DNA of 40,563 nt. It comes from Thiotrichales bacterium. GTDB taxonomy: Bacteria; Pseudomonadota; Gammaproteobacteria; Beggiatoales; Beggiatoaceae. Numbering within the stretch: position 1 is the stretch's first letter; each line of letters opens with the position of its first letter. Both the position numbers and the translations under genes were made by a program. The notes under the pieces were generated by a model that saw only the letters and a list, made by a program, of their open reading frames with translations, was not told where the DNA came from and made no database searches. The DNA is taken from assembly GCA_016744475.1 (NCBI GenBank), contig JADGEH010000039.1, positions 1 to 40,563 on the forward strand. The letters are read 5' to 3'. Positions 9,193 through 18,023 of this stretch are shown in pieces.

Positions 9193-10491
9193 TCAGCGCA
9201 TACGATATTTTGCAGATTGCGCATGGGCGCTCAAACCCTCGCCCTCCGCCAAGATTGCGGCGGTTTTGCCCAAAGTATCCGCGCCTTCTGGCGAGCAATA
9301 AATAATGGAAGAGCGCTTCTGAAAATCATACACCCCCAATGGCGAAGAAAAACGCGCACTGCGAGACGTGGGCAACACATGATTGGGCCCTGCACAATAA
9401 TCGCCCAACGCCTCTGCCGTATAACGCCCCATGAAAATCGCCCCCGCATGACGAATTTTAGGCAACAAGCTATCGGGATCAGTCACCGATAACTCCAAAT
9501 GCTCTGGGGCAATATAATTCGCCACCGCCACCGCCTCCTCTAAATCACTGACTTGAATCAAAGCACAGCGGTCATTAATCGACGCGGTAATGATCTCAGC
9601 ACGCGGCATTTGCGCTAATAATGTATTCATGCTGGCCTGCACTTGCTCGATAAAACCCGCATCAGGACAGACTAAAATCGGTTGTGCCAATTCATCATGC
9701 TCAGCCTGCGAGAACAAATCCATCGCAATCCAATCCGGATCAGTCTCCCCATCACAAATCACCAAAATTTCAGAAGGGCCGGCGATCATGTCAATCCCCA
9801 CCGTGCCAAACACCATGCTTTTAGCCGTCGCTACATAAATATTGCCAGGCCCAACAATTTTATCCACTTGCGGCACGGTTTCTGTGCCAAACGCCAACGC
9901 CGCCACCGCCTGCGCACCGCCAATCGTCAACACCTTATCCACACCTGCCACCGCTGCGGCGGCTAACACCAGCTCATTTAACACCCCGTCAGGGGCGGGC
10001 ACCACCATAATAATGTCCTCTACACCCGCGACTTTGGCAGGCAAAGCATTCATCAGCACCGAAGACGGATAAGCCGCTTTACCGCCCGGCACATACAAGC
10101 CCACCTTATCCAAAGCCGTGACTTGCTGGCCTAAGCGCGTGCCGTCCGCTTCGGTATAACTCCAGGATTCCTGAACTTGTTTTTCATGATACTGCCGCAC
10201 ACGTTGTGCCGCCGTATGCAACGCTTTGGCTTGCTCGGCAGGCAAGCTTTCTAAGGCTTGTTGCAAGCGTTCAGGCGGTATCTCAAATTCAGCAAAACCT
10301 TTAGCCGTGCGGCGATCAAACGTATTCGTGTATTCCAACACAGCCGCATCACCGCGTTGACGCACTTGCATCAACATATCGCGCACCGTATCAATGACCC
10401 GTTGATCCGACAGAGAATCCCAGGCCAAAAGTTGTTTAAGTTGAGTCCAGAAATCAGCATCCTGGGTATTTAAGCGTTTTGCTTGTAACAT
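9193..10491 (-). CDS. hisD: Histidinol dehydrogenase
   Basis: This 432-residue enzyme performs the last two steps of histidine synthesis: L-histidinol to L-histidine, with zinc and two NAD. The Zn-site residues are visible as Q262 and H265 in SQAEHDE, D364 in GDYCAGPNH and H423 near the C-terminus. The acid-base pair is E330-H331 in [26 protein letters not shown] is the family signature. No other his gene lies in the window, so the pathway is dispersed. It converges with alr and is divergent from the methyltransferase gene, with a 320-bp foldback-containing spacer between. Confidence 0.97.
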   Translation of the reverse strand: MLQAKRLNTQDADFWTQLKQLLAWDSLSDQRVIDTVRDMLMQVRQRGDAAVLEYTNTFDRRTAKGFAEFEIPPERLQQALESLPAEQAKALHTAAQRVRQYHEKQVQESWSYTEADGTRLGQQVTALDKVGLYVPGGKAAYPSSVLMNALPAKVAGVEDIIMVVPAPDGVLNELVLAAAAVAGVDKVLTIGGAQAVAALAFGTETVPQVDKIVGPGNIYVATAKSMVFGTVGIDMIAGPSEILVICDGETDPDWIAMDLFSQAEHDELAQPILVCPDAGFIEQVQASMNTLLAQMPRAEIITASINDRCALIQVSDLEEAVAVANYIAPEHLELSVTDPDSLLPKIRHAGAIFMGRYTAEALGDYCAGPNHVLPTSRSARFSSPLGVYDFQKRSSIIYCSPEGADTLGKTAAILAEGEGLSAHAQSAKYRMR

Positions 10492-10587
10492 CTGACAGTT
10501 CCTTCGGGTTTAAGTCTATGCATCACTAAAAGGCTTATTGTCTTGTCTTTCCTCTCCATTTTCCAGACAATGTTTTGCTATCCCGCC

Positions 10588-10765
10588 ATTCTTAGGCATG
10601 AGAATTTAATAAAAGCAGACAGTATAGCGAGTGATTTTGCGCACGAATCAAGGCTTCGTTGTGGGCGCATAGTCGTTCTATGCCACCAGAGCGACAACGA
10701 AGAGTCGTGCGCAAAAGTGCCGCTAGACGCTGGAGTGATTGAATTCTCATTCCTTAAGTTCCATT
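10588..10765. repeat. Large imperfect foldback between hisD and the methyltransferase gene
   Basis: TTTTGCGCACGA and GGCTTCGTTGT (arm 10635-10662) pair with ACAACGAAGAGTCGTGCGCAA (arm 10694-10716). Outer segments CTTAGGCATGAGAATT and GAATTCTCATTCCTTAAG extend the pairing at both edges. The whole block of about 175 bp is non-coding and could act as a bidirectional transcription feature or be another small foldback element. No second copy was noticed. Confidence 0.55.
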
Positions 10766-10811
10766 TCAAGCTGCGCACACCGCGTATCTTCTCACGAGAC
10801 CTCTCTATTCC

Positions 10812-11465
10812 ATGTCCTCCATACGCACGCGCTACCGAACCCTAGAGTTTGGTCACACAGATATTCATGTACGAACACTCCGCGACAACCAACAATTCTC
10901 AGATGATGACGACGTTGCCTTAAACCTCGGCATATCATCCGCCACCTGGCCTTTATTTGGCGTGATATGGCCTGCGGGAGAAATTCTCGCACACCTGATG
11001 TTTACCCATGATATTGAAGGACTGCGGATTCTCGAAGTGGGCTGTGGGATTGGACTGGCGAGTTTAGTCTTAAATCATCGCCACGCCGACATCACAGCGA
11101 CCGACTATCATCCTGAAGCAGAAGGCTTTTTAGAAAAAAACAGCCGCCTGAATGACGACCCAGACATCCCTTTTATACGCACAGGTTGGGAAGATGACAT
11201 CAGCGCATTAGGACAATTTGATTTAATTATTGGCAGCGATATTTTGTATGAAAGACCGCATGTCAAACAGCTATCAGAATTCATTGAACAACACGCAAAA
11301 CCGCATTGCGAGGTGATATTAGTCGATCCAGGACGCGGACATCATGCAGCGTTTAGCAAAAAAATGGTGATTTTAGGTTACACCCACAGCCAAAGCCGCC
11401 CCGAAAACACCGACTATTTGGAAAAAGCCTTCAAAGGCCAAGTGTTGCGCTATGCTCGGCATTAG
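10812..11465 (+). CDS. Class I SAM-dependent methyltransferase (METTL/NNMT-like)
   Basis: This is a 217-residue soluble Rossmann-fold methyltransferase. Motif I is RILEVGCGIGLASL (about 72-85), the acidic residue that contacts SAM ribose is D98 in TATDYHP, and motif IV is GSDILYE (141-147). An N-terminal segment with WPLFGVIWPAGEILA matches the METTL/methyltransferase-16 type. In bacteria and eukaryotes these often methylate protein lysine or small amines. The substrate here cannot be inferred. The gene stands alone, divergent from hisD, and ends just before a GTTCCCACGC repeat. Confidence 0.85.
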   Translation: MSSIRTRYRTLEFGHTDIHVRTLRDNQQFSDDDDVALNLGISSATWPLFGVIWPAGEILAHLMFTHDIEGLRILEVGCGIGLASLVLNHRHADITATDYHPEAEGFLEKNSRLNDDPDIPFIRTGWEDDISALGQFDLIIGSDILYERPHVKQLSEFIEQHAKPHCEVILVDPGRGHHAAFSKKMVILGYTHSQSRPENTDYLEKAFKGQVLRYARH

Positions 11466-11508
11466 CGCGGTAGGATGGGTAGAGCAGAGCGAAACCCATC
11501 ATTGATAC

Positions 11509-11614
11509 CTCGTTCCCACGCTCCAGCGTGGGAATGCAGTGCGTGCCGCGCCTGCGGTACGGGACACAGAGCGTCCCTGTCGGCATTCCCACGGAGATTG
11601 TGGGAACGAGAAAA
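11509..11614. repeat. CGTTCCCACGC palindromic repeat block
   Basis: CTCGTTCCCACGCTCCAGCG reads into GCGTGGGAATGC. After a central GACACAGAGCGTCCCTGTC hairpin the block closes with GGCATTCCCACGGAG and GTGGGAACGAG. The outer ends are complementary, so the block folds on itself. Variants recur at about 35973, 36214-36405, 36958, 37200-37330 and 40344. The spacer also has two inverted GGGCAAAA/TTTTGCCC units on either side of 11650. Confidence 0.75.
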
Positions 11615-11714
11615 AATATCGTGATGGTGGGCAAAACCCGATGTTAATTCACCTTATTTAAGATATGACAAAACGAAATTTTGCCCACCCTACTAGGCTA
11701 AAAACCAATAATGT

Positions 11715-14606
11715 TTAAGGAACGTTTGTCATATTTGGAGGACGAGCAGGGGAGATGTTATTAGCTTGCAAATGTAAATAAATTTCTTCATTCACTTGAT
11801 TGCACACTTGATTTCGAGCTGAATAGCCCTTCACATGAAATATGGCCTTATATTCATTTGCCCATTGACCAATACGAAAGCTAACACCCGGATTAGGTTC
11901 ATCGAGTACATCAGGAACTGATTGCATGGCTTCCAACAGTAATAAACGTATCTGTTTGGGGGAATGAGAAAAATCAATATATACAAGTTGAATTTCAGAA
12001 CAAACATCACTGGGATAATGATAATTTTGCACCGTGCTGTCAGCAGCCACAGCATTAGGAATGCTAAGAATATCGTTACCTAATGTTTTAATTTGTGTTG
12101 CACGCCACGTTGTATCTAACACTTGACCTGCTGGATAATCGCCAATTTGAATCCAATCACCCATTCTAAAAGGACGATCAACATTGATAGCAATGCCTGA
12201 GAAAATATTTGAAATATTCATTTTTACGGCCAAACCAATGATAGTGACTAACATACCCGATGTTGCTAATAAACTGGTCACTTTCATATTAAAAACAAAT
12301 CCAATCACGCAAAAAGTAGCCAGCATATAAATAATAAAGCTGACCATTTTACGCATTAAAACAGGCACTGGAGTCCCACCTTTCTTTTCAATGGGTAGCC
12401 AAATAAATTTCTCGATTCCAGAGACTAAAATATAAGCAGGCACCATCCACCAAATAATATCAAACAAGGTATACACGGCTTGCAAATGTGAAGCATCATT
12501 TTCAATGAAATTAGTTAAGATGACCGATTCGGCAGCTAATAAAAAAATGGCAATAATAGGTAACTTTAATAACCAGGTCAGTCTATAGCCTTTAGATAAA
12601 GGATAATGTCTATAGCGAACAAATCTAAACATTACGAGCACAATTAATGCAAACAAGGAAAATATAGCGGTATATAAGGCCGTCATTTCTGACATGTTGC
12701 GGCGCAAAGTAAAGCGGTTTTCTTTCACTAAGCGAATATGATTAAAACGAGAAAAATCAACCTCGTCGCCATATTCATCATATTTGAAATCACCGCGTAA
12801 TGGTTTTGAAATAATATCTTGGTAGGTCTGTGTTTTCTTAATCTCCCAATTTTGCATAAACAAACTTAGGTTACGCCGTATTTGTGCTTGCGTGCTTTTG
12901 GAAGATAATAAATTGCCACCTGTATCTTCAACATAAATTAAACGATTGAAGGGGAGAATACCATGTTGAAAACGAACCCCTACAATATGTTCTTCTAAAG
13001 CGTAATGTTCTTGATATTGCGGCAAAAAGTCCATGTAAAAATGTCCTTGGACACGATACAAACTATAAGCATAATGCTTGACTCGATCTTTACGTATAGG
13101 TTTACCTAATTCAACTTTTTTAACAGCATTTAAAAATTCAATTTGACTAAAATCTACTGAATCATGTCCTGCAAACCAGACATAAAAATCCAGCCATGCC
13201 GTTTTTTTATCTAAATCAATCTCTTCAATATTTAACATTTCTATATTGCTGTAAATAATATGTGTTTTATAAAAATATTGTTCATCCATCTGAAGAATAT
13301 CCTGAGCTTCTAGTTTTTTATTAAAGCCAATCACTTTCTTTGGATTTTCTACAGCTCTAAATTGAGTGGGTGCTGAAATTCTGTGCCAATTTTTATAGGT
13401 GATTAAATTAGCTGCTTTAACAACAAAACCATCCGCATCAAAATATATGGGGCCAGTTAATCCTTTAATACTATGTTCTGGACTATTTAAGGCCGCTAGA
13501 TATTCTCTAAACGCTTCGCGTTCTTGTTGTATATTCTCGCCTTTTGCATTAATAGCACGCAGTGCTTCAATTGATACTTTGATAGCATCATAAGAAAACA
13601 TCACATCATTATTAATTTCTTGTTGGTTAAATCGGTGATGATAAATATCTCTAAGTTCTTGCGCCTCTTGTCCTAAAGTATCCATTCCAAACCCATCAAT
13701 ACCAAAAATATTCGCTGCGAAATATCCGGGATACTTTTTTTCTTCAGGACTATTTTGCAATATAGGACGGAAAAGTTGTCCACTACCTAAGCCCGCCAGC
13801 AATATTTTATGTTCAATCCCTTGTCGCCGCAGCGCCATCAACATTTGTGCATTCTGTGAGGGATACAATGTTATGAAAAGGGCTGTATCTTCTTGTTCAG
13901 AAAGATGCTGTTTAATTTGTTTTGCCAGTCGAGTAAAGGCGGGTACATCTTCATCTGGAGCTGATATTTCCCAATTCTTTATGGTGTATTCATCCGATAC
14001 TTTAAATAGCGTTTCAAAATTTTCTTGCATATTGGCACTGAATGCATTTTGGGGATCATAAATCACCATCATATTTTTTATATCTCCCAAATACATGGCA
14101 CTATAAGCTAAGGTCATGCTTTTAAATTTATTGCTGGGATTCAACATAAAAAACCAATCATTGTTTTCAGCTACTTTTGTTGAAGAGGCGCTTGGAGTCA
14201 ATACAGGTAGCTTTGCTGCTTTATACAAAGGGCTGGCTTTTTCAGCTAATGAACTAATAGCATTCCCTAATACTAGCTGTAAACGTTTATCTTTAGTGGC
14301 TTTTTCTACTTGTTCCAATCCAATATCCATATCACTTTCTGTATTCATTAATACTAACTGTATAGAACGTCCGTTGACTCCTCCTTCAGTGTTCATTTTT
14401 TCCAGGTATAAATTAATGCCATTAAGCATACTCATGCCAGTGCTGGCATATTCTCCAGTTAAAGGTACTAAAACACCAATATATAGAGGTGGTGAGTCTT
14501 TAGCTTTTTCTTTTCCAAAAGCCATACTAATGGGCATCGTCAAACAATATAAAACTGTCAATGAAGAGATTAATAATTTAGAACTATGTCGTAACAAGAG
14601 TTTCAC
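11715..14606 (-). CDS. Periplasmic ligand-binding domain fused to an MscS-type channel
   Basis: This 963-residue protein has three visible parts. Residues 1-30 are a signal peptide or anchor. Residues about 40-430 are a type I periplasmic binding fold of the branched-chain-amino-acid kind (YIGVLVPLTGEYASTG, GNAISSLAEKASPLY, VLTPSASSTKVAEN, DVMFSYDAIKV). Residues about 445-635 look beta-rich (TAWLDFYVWF at 469, LYRVQGHFYMDF, FQHGILPFNRLIYVEDTGG) and vaguely recall the extracellular sandwich of pentameric ligand-gated channels. Four membrane spans follow (about 643-663, 680-700, 712-730, 755-775). An MscS core follows: TIIGLAVKMNISNIFSG, then INVDRPFRMGDWIQIGDYPAG and TLGNDILSIPNA. I infer an inner-membrane channel gated or tuned by a periplasmic small molecule. 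The start codon is GTG at 14606. A TTG at 14597 has better AAAGG spacing. The gene stands alone. Confidence 0.85.
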   Translation of the reverse strand: MKLLLRHSSKLLISSLTVLYCLTMPISMAFGKEKAKDSPPLYIGVLVPLTGEYASTGMSMLNGINLYLEKMNTEGGVNGRSIQLVLMNTESDMDIGLEQVEKATKDKRLQLVLGNAISSLAEKASPLYKAAKLPVLTPSASSTKVAENNDWFFMLNPSNKFKSMTLAYSAMYLGDIKNMMVIYDPQNAFSANMQENFETLFKVSDEYTIKNWEISAPDEDVPAFTRLAKQIKQHLSEQEDTALFITLYPSQNAQMLMALRRQGIEHKILLAGLGSGQLFRPILQNSPEEKKYPGYFAANIFGIDGFGMDTLGQEAQELRDIYHHRFNQQEINNDVMFSYDAIKVSIEALRAINAKGENIQQEREAFREYLAALNSPEHSIKGLTGPIYFDADGFVVKAANLITYKNWHRISAPTQFRAVENPKKVIGFNKKLEAQDILQMDEQYFYKTHIIYSNIEMLNIEEIDLDKKTAWLDFYVWFAGHDSVDFSQIEFLNAVKKVELGKPIRKDRVKHYAYSLYRVQGHFYMDFLPQYQEHYALEEHIVGVRFQHGILPFNRLIYVEDTGGNLLSSKSTQAQIRRNLSLFMQNWEIKKTQTYQDIISKPLRGDFKYDEYGDEVDFSRFNHIRLVKENRFTLRRNMSEMTALYTAIFSLFALIVLVMFRFVRYRHYPLSKGYRLTWLLKLPIIAIFLLAAESVILTNFIENDASHLQAVYTLFDIIWWMVPAYILVSGIEKFIWLPIEKKGGTPVPVLMRKMVSFIIYMLATFCVIGFVFNMKVTSLLATSGMLVTIIGLAVKMNISNIFSGIAINVDRPFRMGDWIQIGDYPAGQVLDTTWRATQIKTLGNDILSIPNAVAADSTVQNYHYPSDVCSEIQLVYIDFSHSPKQIRLLLLEAMQSVPDVLDEPNPGVSFRIGQWANEYKAIFHVKGYSARNQVCNQVNEEIYLHLQANNISPARPPNMTNVP

Positions 14607-14807
14607 CTTTTATAAAACATTAAGTCACTCACCTAACGCACGCAGCGTGAAGTGAAAGAAAACATCATTTTTTCCTCATACTCTGTCTATTTAAACCTTG
14701 AGAAATACTGTTTTTTTATTTTCACCTCCAATATGGAACGGAATAAATGATACTAAAAAGGATAAAAAAAGGGCTGAAATCACGCAATTTTATTACCCTC
14801 ATACCAG

Positions 14808-14891
14808 CGAATTTTTATGCGCTCTGCGCATTCCGTGGGGGGAAGCGTCCGCAATTCGCGTCGCGTAGAACGCTAACATGAGAAAATTCGC
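14808..14891. repeat. Inverted repeat preceding a group II intron end
   Basis: GCGAATTTT (14808-14816) pairs with AAAATTCGC (14883-14891), and inside it ATGCGC-TCT-GCGCAT is a perfect hairpin. The block is non-coding and directly precedes the degenerate domain V at 14906. Confidence 0.5.
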
Positions 14892-14905
14892 AAGATTTTT
14901 GCTTT

Positions 14906-14983
14906 GAGTGGGAACAAGACAGAGTTTCACGTCCAGTTCTGTGAAAGCCTCAAAGGGTGGTTCTTTGGAGCTACTTAGTCGAT
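14906..14983 (+). mobile_element. Degenerate 3' end of a second group II intron
   Basis: The segment 14906-14939 aligns base for base in length (34 nt) with the domain V at 1320-1353. It shares AGAGTTTCACGT and the closing AGTTC. The catalytic AGC triad has become AGT and the tetraloop reads CAGA instead of a GNRA loop. A domain VI hairpin follows (GCCTCAAAGG/TTCTTTGGAGC) with CTACTTAGTCGAT near the expected 3' end. No maturase frame precedes it. It is a fossil. The remainder of the 934-bp spacer (14990-15350) holds nothing I can assign. Confidence 0.65.
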
Positions 14984-15356
14984 CTGTAGTTAAACAGGGT
15001 CAGATTTTAGCAGGTGATTATTCAGTATGTTTTATTTTAATAAGTGAGTAACCGATATTAATGATTATAAGTCTTTAATGACTTTGGGTACTTTGGGGTT
15101 TTCTTGAGTATAAATGTATTTAAGTCAGCACTGTTTATTGATATTTTTAAGAAGATAGATATAAGGGGTATGAAATATACTATTTATTAGAAGTAATAGC
15201 GGTTCACAAAGAAAACATGAGTCGTTTAAGCTCTTTTTTTGATCAAAGATGGCCTTTGAAATTTTGATGAAATATTTTAGCGTAAGTGAACGGTCTCCCT
15301 ACGGCTGAAAGGCTAAATACAGGGCAAACAGCTCTGTTTAAATAGGGGGGCACTGT

Positions 15357-15434
15357 CTATTCTAAAGCAAAGTTATCATTGGGATTATCTTCAACGTGAT
15401 GTTCTAGATGATTCTCAATCACCTCTTCAGTCAT
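15357..15434 (-). pseudogene. Possible C-terminal scrap of a transposase
   Basis: A 25-residue frame (TEEVIENHLEHHVEDNPND, ending NFALE) lies in otherwise empty sequence. Its shape resembles the C-terminal helix of short IS-encoded transposases (IS200/IS605 TnpA-like), but the match is from memory and weak. The frame is open a little further upstream (PILFCMSVVQ) without a credible start. Confidence 0.2.
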
Positions 15435-15540
15435 TTGAACCACAGACATACAAAAAAGGATTGGAGATGAATCTATTTTCCTGAAAGGCGAGGGTTTTGA
15501 CCTTGCGCATTGAAAATAAATCTTTATTTTCCGATAAAAC

Positions 15541-16212
15541 TTAATGTAAAAACGGTTGGCTCATAATGGCTAAGCGGATTTTAGGCATTAACATATCCGC
15601 TCCTTGAGCTTCGCGTTCTTCAATAAACTGCGTTGCCATTTCGCGTAAAAGCTGGCGATGTTCTTCATCAAAAATGCTCATTGCAGCTCGTAAAGTTCCT
15701 TCTTCCTCACTCAATAAAGTCGGTACAATATCTTCTTTTGCTATCGGCGTGTCGGGGCGTAATAAATGAGCAATTAAAGCATGTTCTAGTAAATGAAAAT
15801 GGGTGTCTCGCGCTTGCGTTTCTTTGGCTAACTCTTGCATCGCGTGTTCATCTAATGTCGCGGTAGAACGAATGGCATTCATAATCAAGCCATTGAGTTT
15901 TTTTAAGCCTGCTTTTTCCGCCATATAATCACCGCCTAAACCTGAGCATTGCTCATACAAACGATCAATCCGGGCTTTTAATTCTAAAATCACTTCGCTC
16001 TCTTCTTTCGACTGCAAATGCACGACTCTCTCAAGCAATTGATTAAAGTCCACTGTAAACTGCTGACGCTCGCTATCATCTTGGCGCTGCGCCTCATCCA
16101 CATCCGCTTGACACAGTTCTTCTGCTTCAGGAAATAAAGCAGGGTTTAAGCATTTACGTTGTAAATAACGCTCCCAGCAACCGGGGTGGGCACTGAAAGA
16201 TAATCGACTCAT
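15541..16212 (-). CDS. Helical protein of unknown function
   Basis: This is a 223-residue soluble protein with no signal peptide or membrane span. It is rich in Glu, Gln, Leu and Ala with heptad-like stretches (about 45-85 and 120-200), which suggests a mostly helical or coiled-coil protein. The N-terminus carries CWERYLQRKC, and a GLGGDYMAEK segment lies near residue 95. I do not recognise the family. AAGGA lies about 8 nt before the ATG at 16212. The protein is single-domain and isolated: a repeat follows its start region upstream, and the spacer downstream is non-coding. Base composition and reading-frame integrity support a real gene. Confidence 0.7.
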   Translation of the reverse strand: MSRLSFSAHPGCWERYLQRKCLNPALFPEAEELCQADVDEAQRQDDSERQQFTVDFNQLLERVVHLQSKEESEVILELKARIDRLYEQCSGLGGDYMAEKAGLKKLNGLIMNAIRSTATLDEHAMQELAKETQARDTHFHLLEHALIAHLLRPDTPIAKEDIVPTLLSEEEGTLRAAMSIFDEEHRQLLREMATQFIEEREAQGADMLMPKIRLAIMSQPFLH

Positions 16213-16252
16213 AATAATTCCTTGTTTTTAGCTGTGTTGATAGAGCGAAATA

Positions 16253-16350
16253 ATATCAGTTGTTAAGACTGCCAGTCCTTGAAGGACTGGCAGTCTTGGG
16301 TTTGGCTCTATCGCAAGCCTATAAATGATGTGCCTTAGCTATAGAGCCTA
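16253..16350. repeat. Repeat R33, copy 1: 33-bp palindrome with conserved flank
   Basis: AAGACTGCCAGTCCTT (16265-16280) and AAGGACTGGCAGTCTT (16282-16297) form a perfect palindrome around one G. The adjoining 50 bp (GGGTTTGGCTCTATCGCAAG and onward to TTAGCTATAG) are also conserved in the copy at 31107-31197. A diverged third copy is at 34323-34355. Confidence 0.8.
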
Positions 16351-16363
16351 GGGTTCTACGCCT

Positions 16364-17503
16364 TCAGGCTTGATAATAAATCGTTGCCGCACTCACATAA
16401 GCCACTTTTAGTGCCGCTTGTTCAAGAGCTTGTGCCTGCTTGTGTGCCAGAGCCATATCCGTGATCTGACTCAATGGCAAATACACTTCTACCACGATGT
16501 TGCCCGATAAATAGTGCAAATTAACATGCTCGATGTGCTCGGCACAGGGCACGGCCTGCCAGTGTTGTTGTAAATCCGCTAACACCCGATCCCGCATCGG
16601 CAACTTCGCATTAGGTGCATGTTGCGCGTCATCTTCAGGATCAATATGCGCAATCACGTCGGTGACATCATCATGTTGCTTAATTAAGGTATAACGCACA
16701 GACTCGCTAATTTGATGGCCTTCTGACACGCTCAAACGTGAATCCACTTGCACATGCACATCCACCAAAATCTCGCCATTCATTTGTCGGGTGCGCAATT
16801 GATGTAAAGCGTGTACCCCAAAAATATTTTGAATCGTGGTTTCAATGGCTTCCAACTTGTCTGCGGCTACCGCTGTATCAATGAGCTCCCGCGCCCCCTG
16901 CGAGCCTAGCGACCAGCCCACATGCCCAATCATCATCGCCACCACCATCGCACCCAGCGCATCCAACCACAGCACGCCCGCCATACTGCCCGCCACACCG
17001 ACTAACACCACCACAGAAGACACTGCATCACTACGATGATGCCAAGCATTTGCCCGCAACAAATTAGAATTAATCTGGCGTGCCGCCCGCACTGTATAGT
17101 GATACAGGACTTCTTTTGCCAAAATCGACACCATCGCCACACTTAAAGCCAGCCATCCGGGTTGTAGCAAATGCGCAGGCTCTAACAAACGATGTACGCC
17201 ATCCCAAACAATCCCCGCCGCCACCAGCAACAGCAACAAACCCATGCCCAAAGAGGCCAGGGTTTCGATGCGCCCATGCCCGTAGGGATGTGCCTCATCC
17301 GCTTGTTGACTGCCCAATTTAGACGCGACCAGCACCATGCCATCGCTGATTAAATCCGACAAAGAATGCACGCCATCCGCAATTAGCGACTGAGATTGTC
17401 CCAGCCAGCCAAAAACGATTTTAGCGATAGATAGCAACACATTCACCAGCGCACCGATTAAGGTCACGCGGCGAGTTATGGAATAACGAGAATGATCAGT
17501 CAT
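16364..17503 (-). CDS. Cation diffusion facilitator metal exporter (FieF/MamM type)
   Basis: This inner-membrane divalent-metal/proton antiporter is about 379 residues long. Six membrane spans fill residues 12-210. Metal-site motifs are visible in span 2 (ADGVHSLSD, D43 and D50 region) and span 5 (HHRSDAVSS). The AHPYGHGRIE loop (about 71-80) is the usual CDF landmark. The cytosolic C-terminal domain (TIQNIFGVHALHQLRTRQMN) is followed by an unusual second, similar module of about 90 residues (CAEHIEHVNLHYLSGNIVVEVYL), longer than E. coli FieF at about 300 residues. The frame extends to a TTG at 17512, but the ATG at 17503 is the more likely start. Metal specificity (Fe, Zn, Mn or Cd) is not decided by sequence alone. 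Confidence 0.9.
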   Translation of the reverse strand: MTDHSRYSITRRVTLIGALVNVLLSIAKIVFGWLGQSQSLIADGVHSLSDLISDGMVLVASKLGSQQADEAHPYGHGRIETLASLGMGLLLLLVAAGIVWDGVHRLLEPAHLLQPGWLALSVAMVSILAKEVLYHYTVRAARQINSNLLRANAWHHRSDAVSSVVVLVGVAGSMAGVLWLDALGAMVVAMMIGHVGWSLGSQGARELIDTAVAADKLEAIETTIQNIFGVHALHQLRTRQMNGEILVDVHVQVDSRLSVSEGHQISESVRYTLIKQHDDVTDVIAHIDPEDDAQHAPNAKLPMRDRVLADLQQHWQAVPCAEHIEHVNLHYLSGNIVVEVYLPLSQITDMALAHKQAQALEQAALKVAYVSAATIYYQA

Positions 17504-17549
17504 GGGCTTCAAATGGATGGGTCAAGGAATGGAAGGGTAAACAGCGTTA

Positions 17550-17708
17550 GAGCCTATACGAAGATAGGGGATCGAAGCGAAAATTCGCCATTTTGAGGCA
17601 GGTTTTTCGGTTTTTTAAGGCGAATAGCGGGCTATTTAACGAAAAAAAGCGGAAAACCTGACCAAAAGGGCGGGTTTGCAGCCGATTATCCCATTTTCGT
17701 ATAGGCTC
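17550..17708. mobile_element. Foldback element F1, copy 2 (159 bp, opposite orientation)
   Basis: Ends GAGCCTATACGAA/TTCGTATAGGCTC, flanked by TTA at 17547-17549 and 17709-17711. The centre is the palindrome AATAGCGGGCTATT. It is inserted about 45 bp upstream of the CDF transporter start. Confidence 0.85.
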
Positions 17709-17812
17709 TTAGGCTCTAAACGGTAAGAATATCACTTCAGCTCGCTGAGTGATGGGGGAATCAATGTTTTTGCTCTCTCATCAAAGGCTGTAAGTAACTA
17801 ACCATATATTTT

Positions 17813-17935
17813 TTAACTAAAGTTAACAACATATTCTTTTCCAGCCATGTATAGCAAACTATCCCATTCAGCTTCAAGTTTTTCAAATGAATCATATGCA
17901 GAAAAGGGCAGCCATTCATACGCTGCGAGACAGGG
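17813..17935 (-). pseudogene. C-terminal gene scrap, unknown family
   Basis: The minus-strand frame ends with YDSFEKLEAEWDSLLYMAGK and EYVVNFS before a stop at 17813. This reads like a genuine protein C-terminus, possibly of a transposase, but it is cut at about 17935 by a repeat and by the IS4-type remnant. I cannot name the family. The low-complexity N-terminal part of the open frame (to 18052) overlaps the IS4 remnant and is not believable. Confidence 0.3.
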
Positions 17936-18023
17936 AGAGGCGCAGCCCACTGCCATTAAGTTTGACAAAAGATGACACAAACACCCATAGTTTAAGTGTG
18001 AATTTAGAACATAGGATTTCATC

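Noticed and set aside
10543-10845. A 100-residue plus-strand frame upstream of the methyltransferase gene
   Set aside because: It runs through the foldback region and overlaps the methyltransferase start, with no protein-like features.
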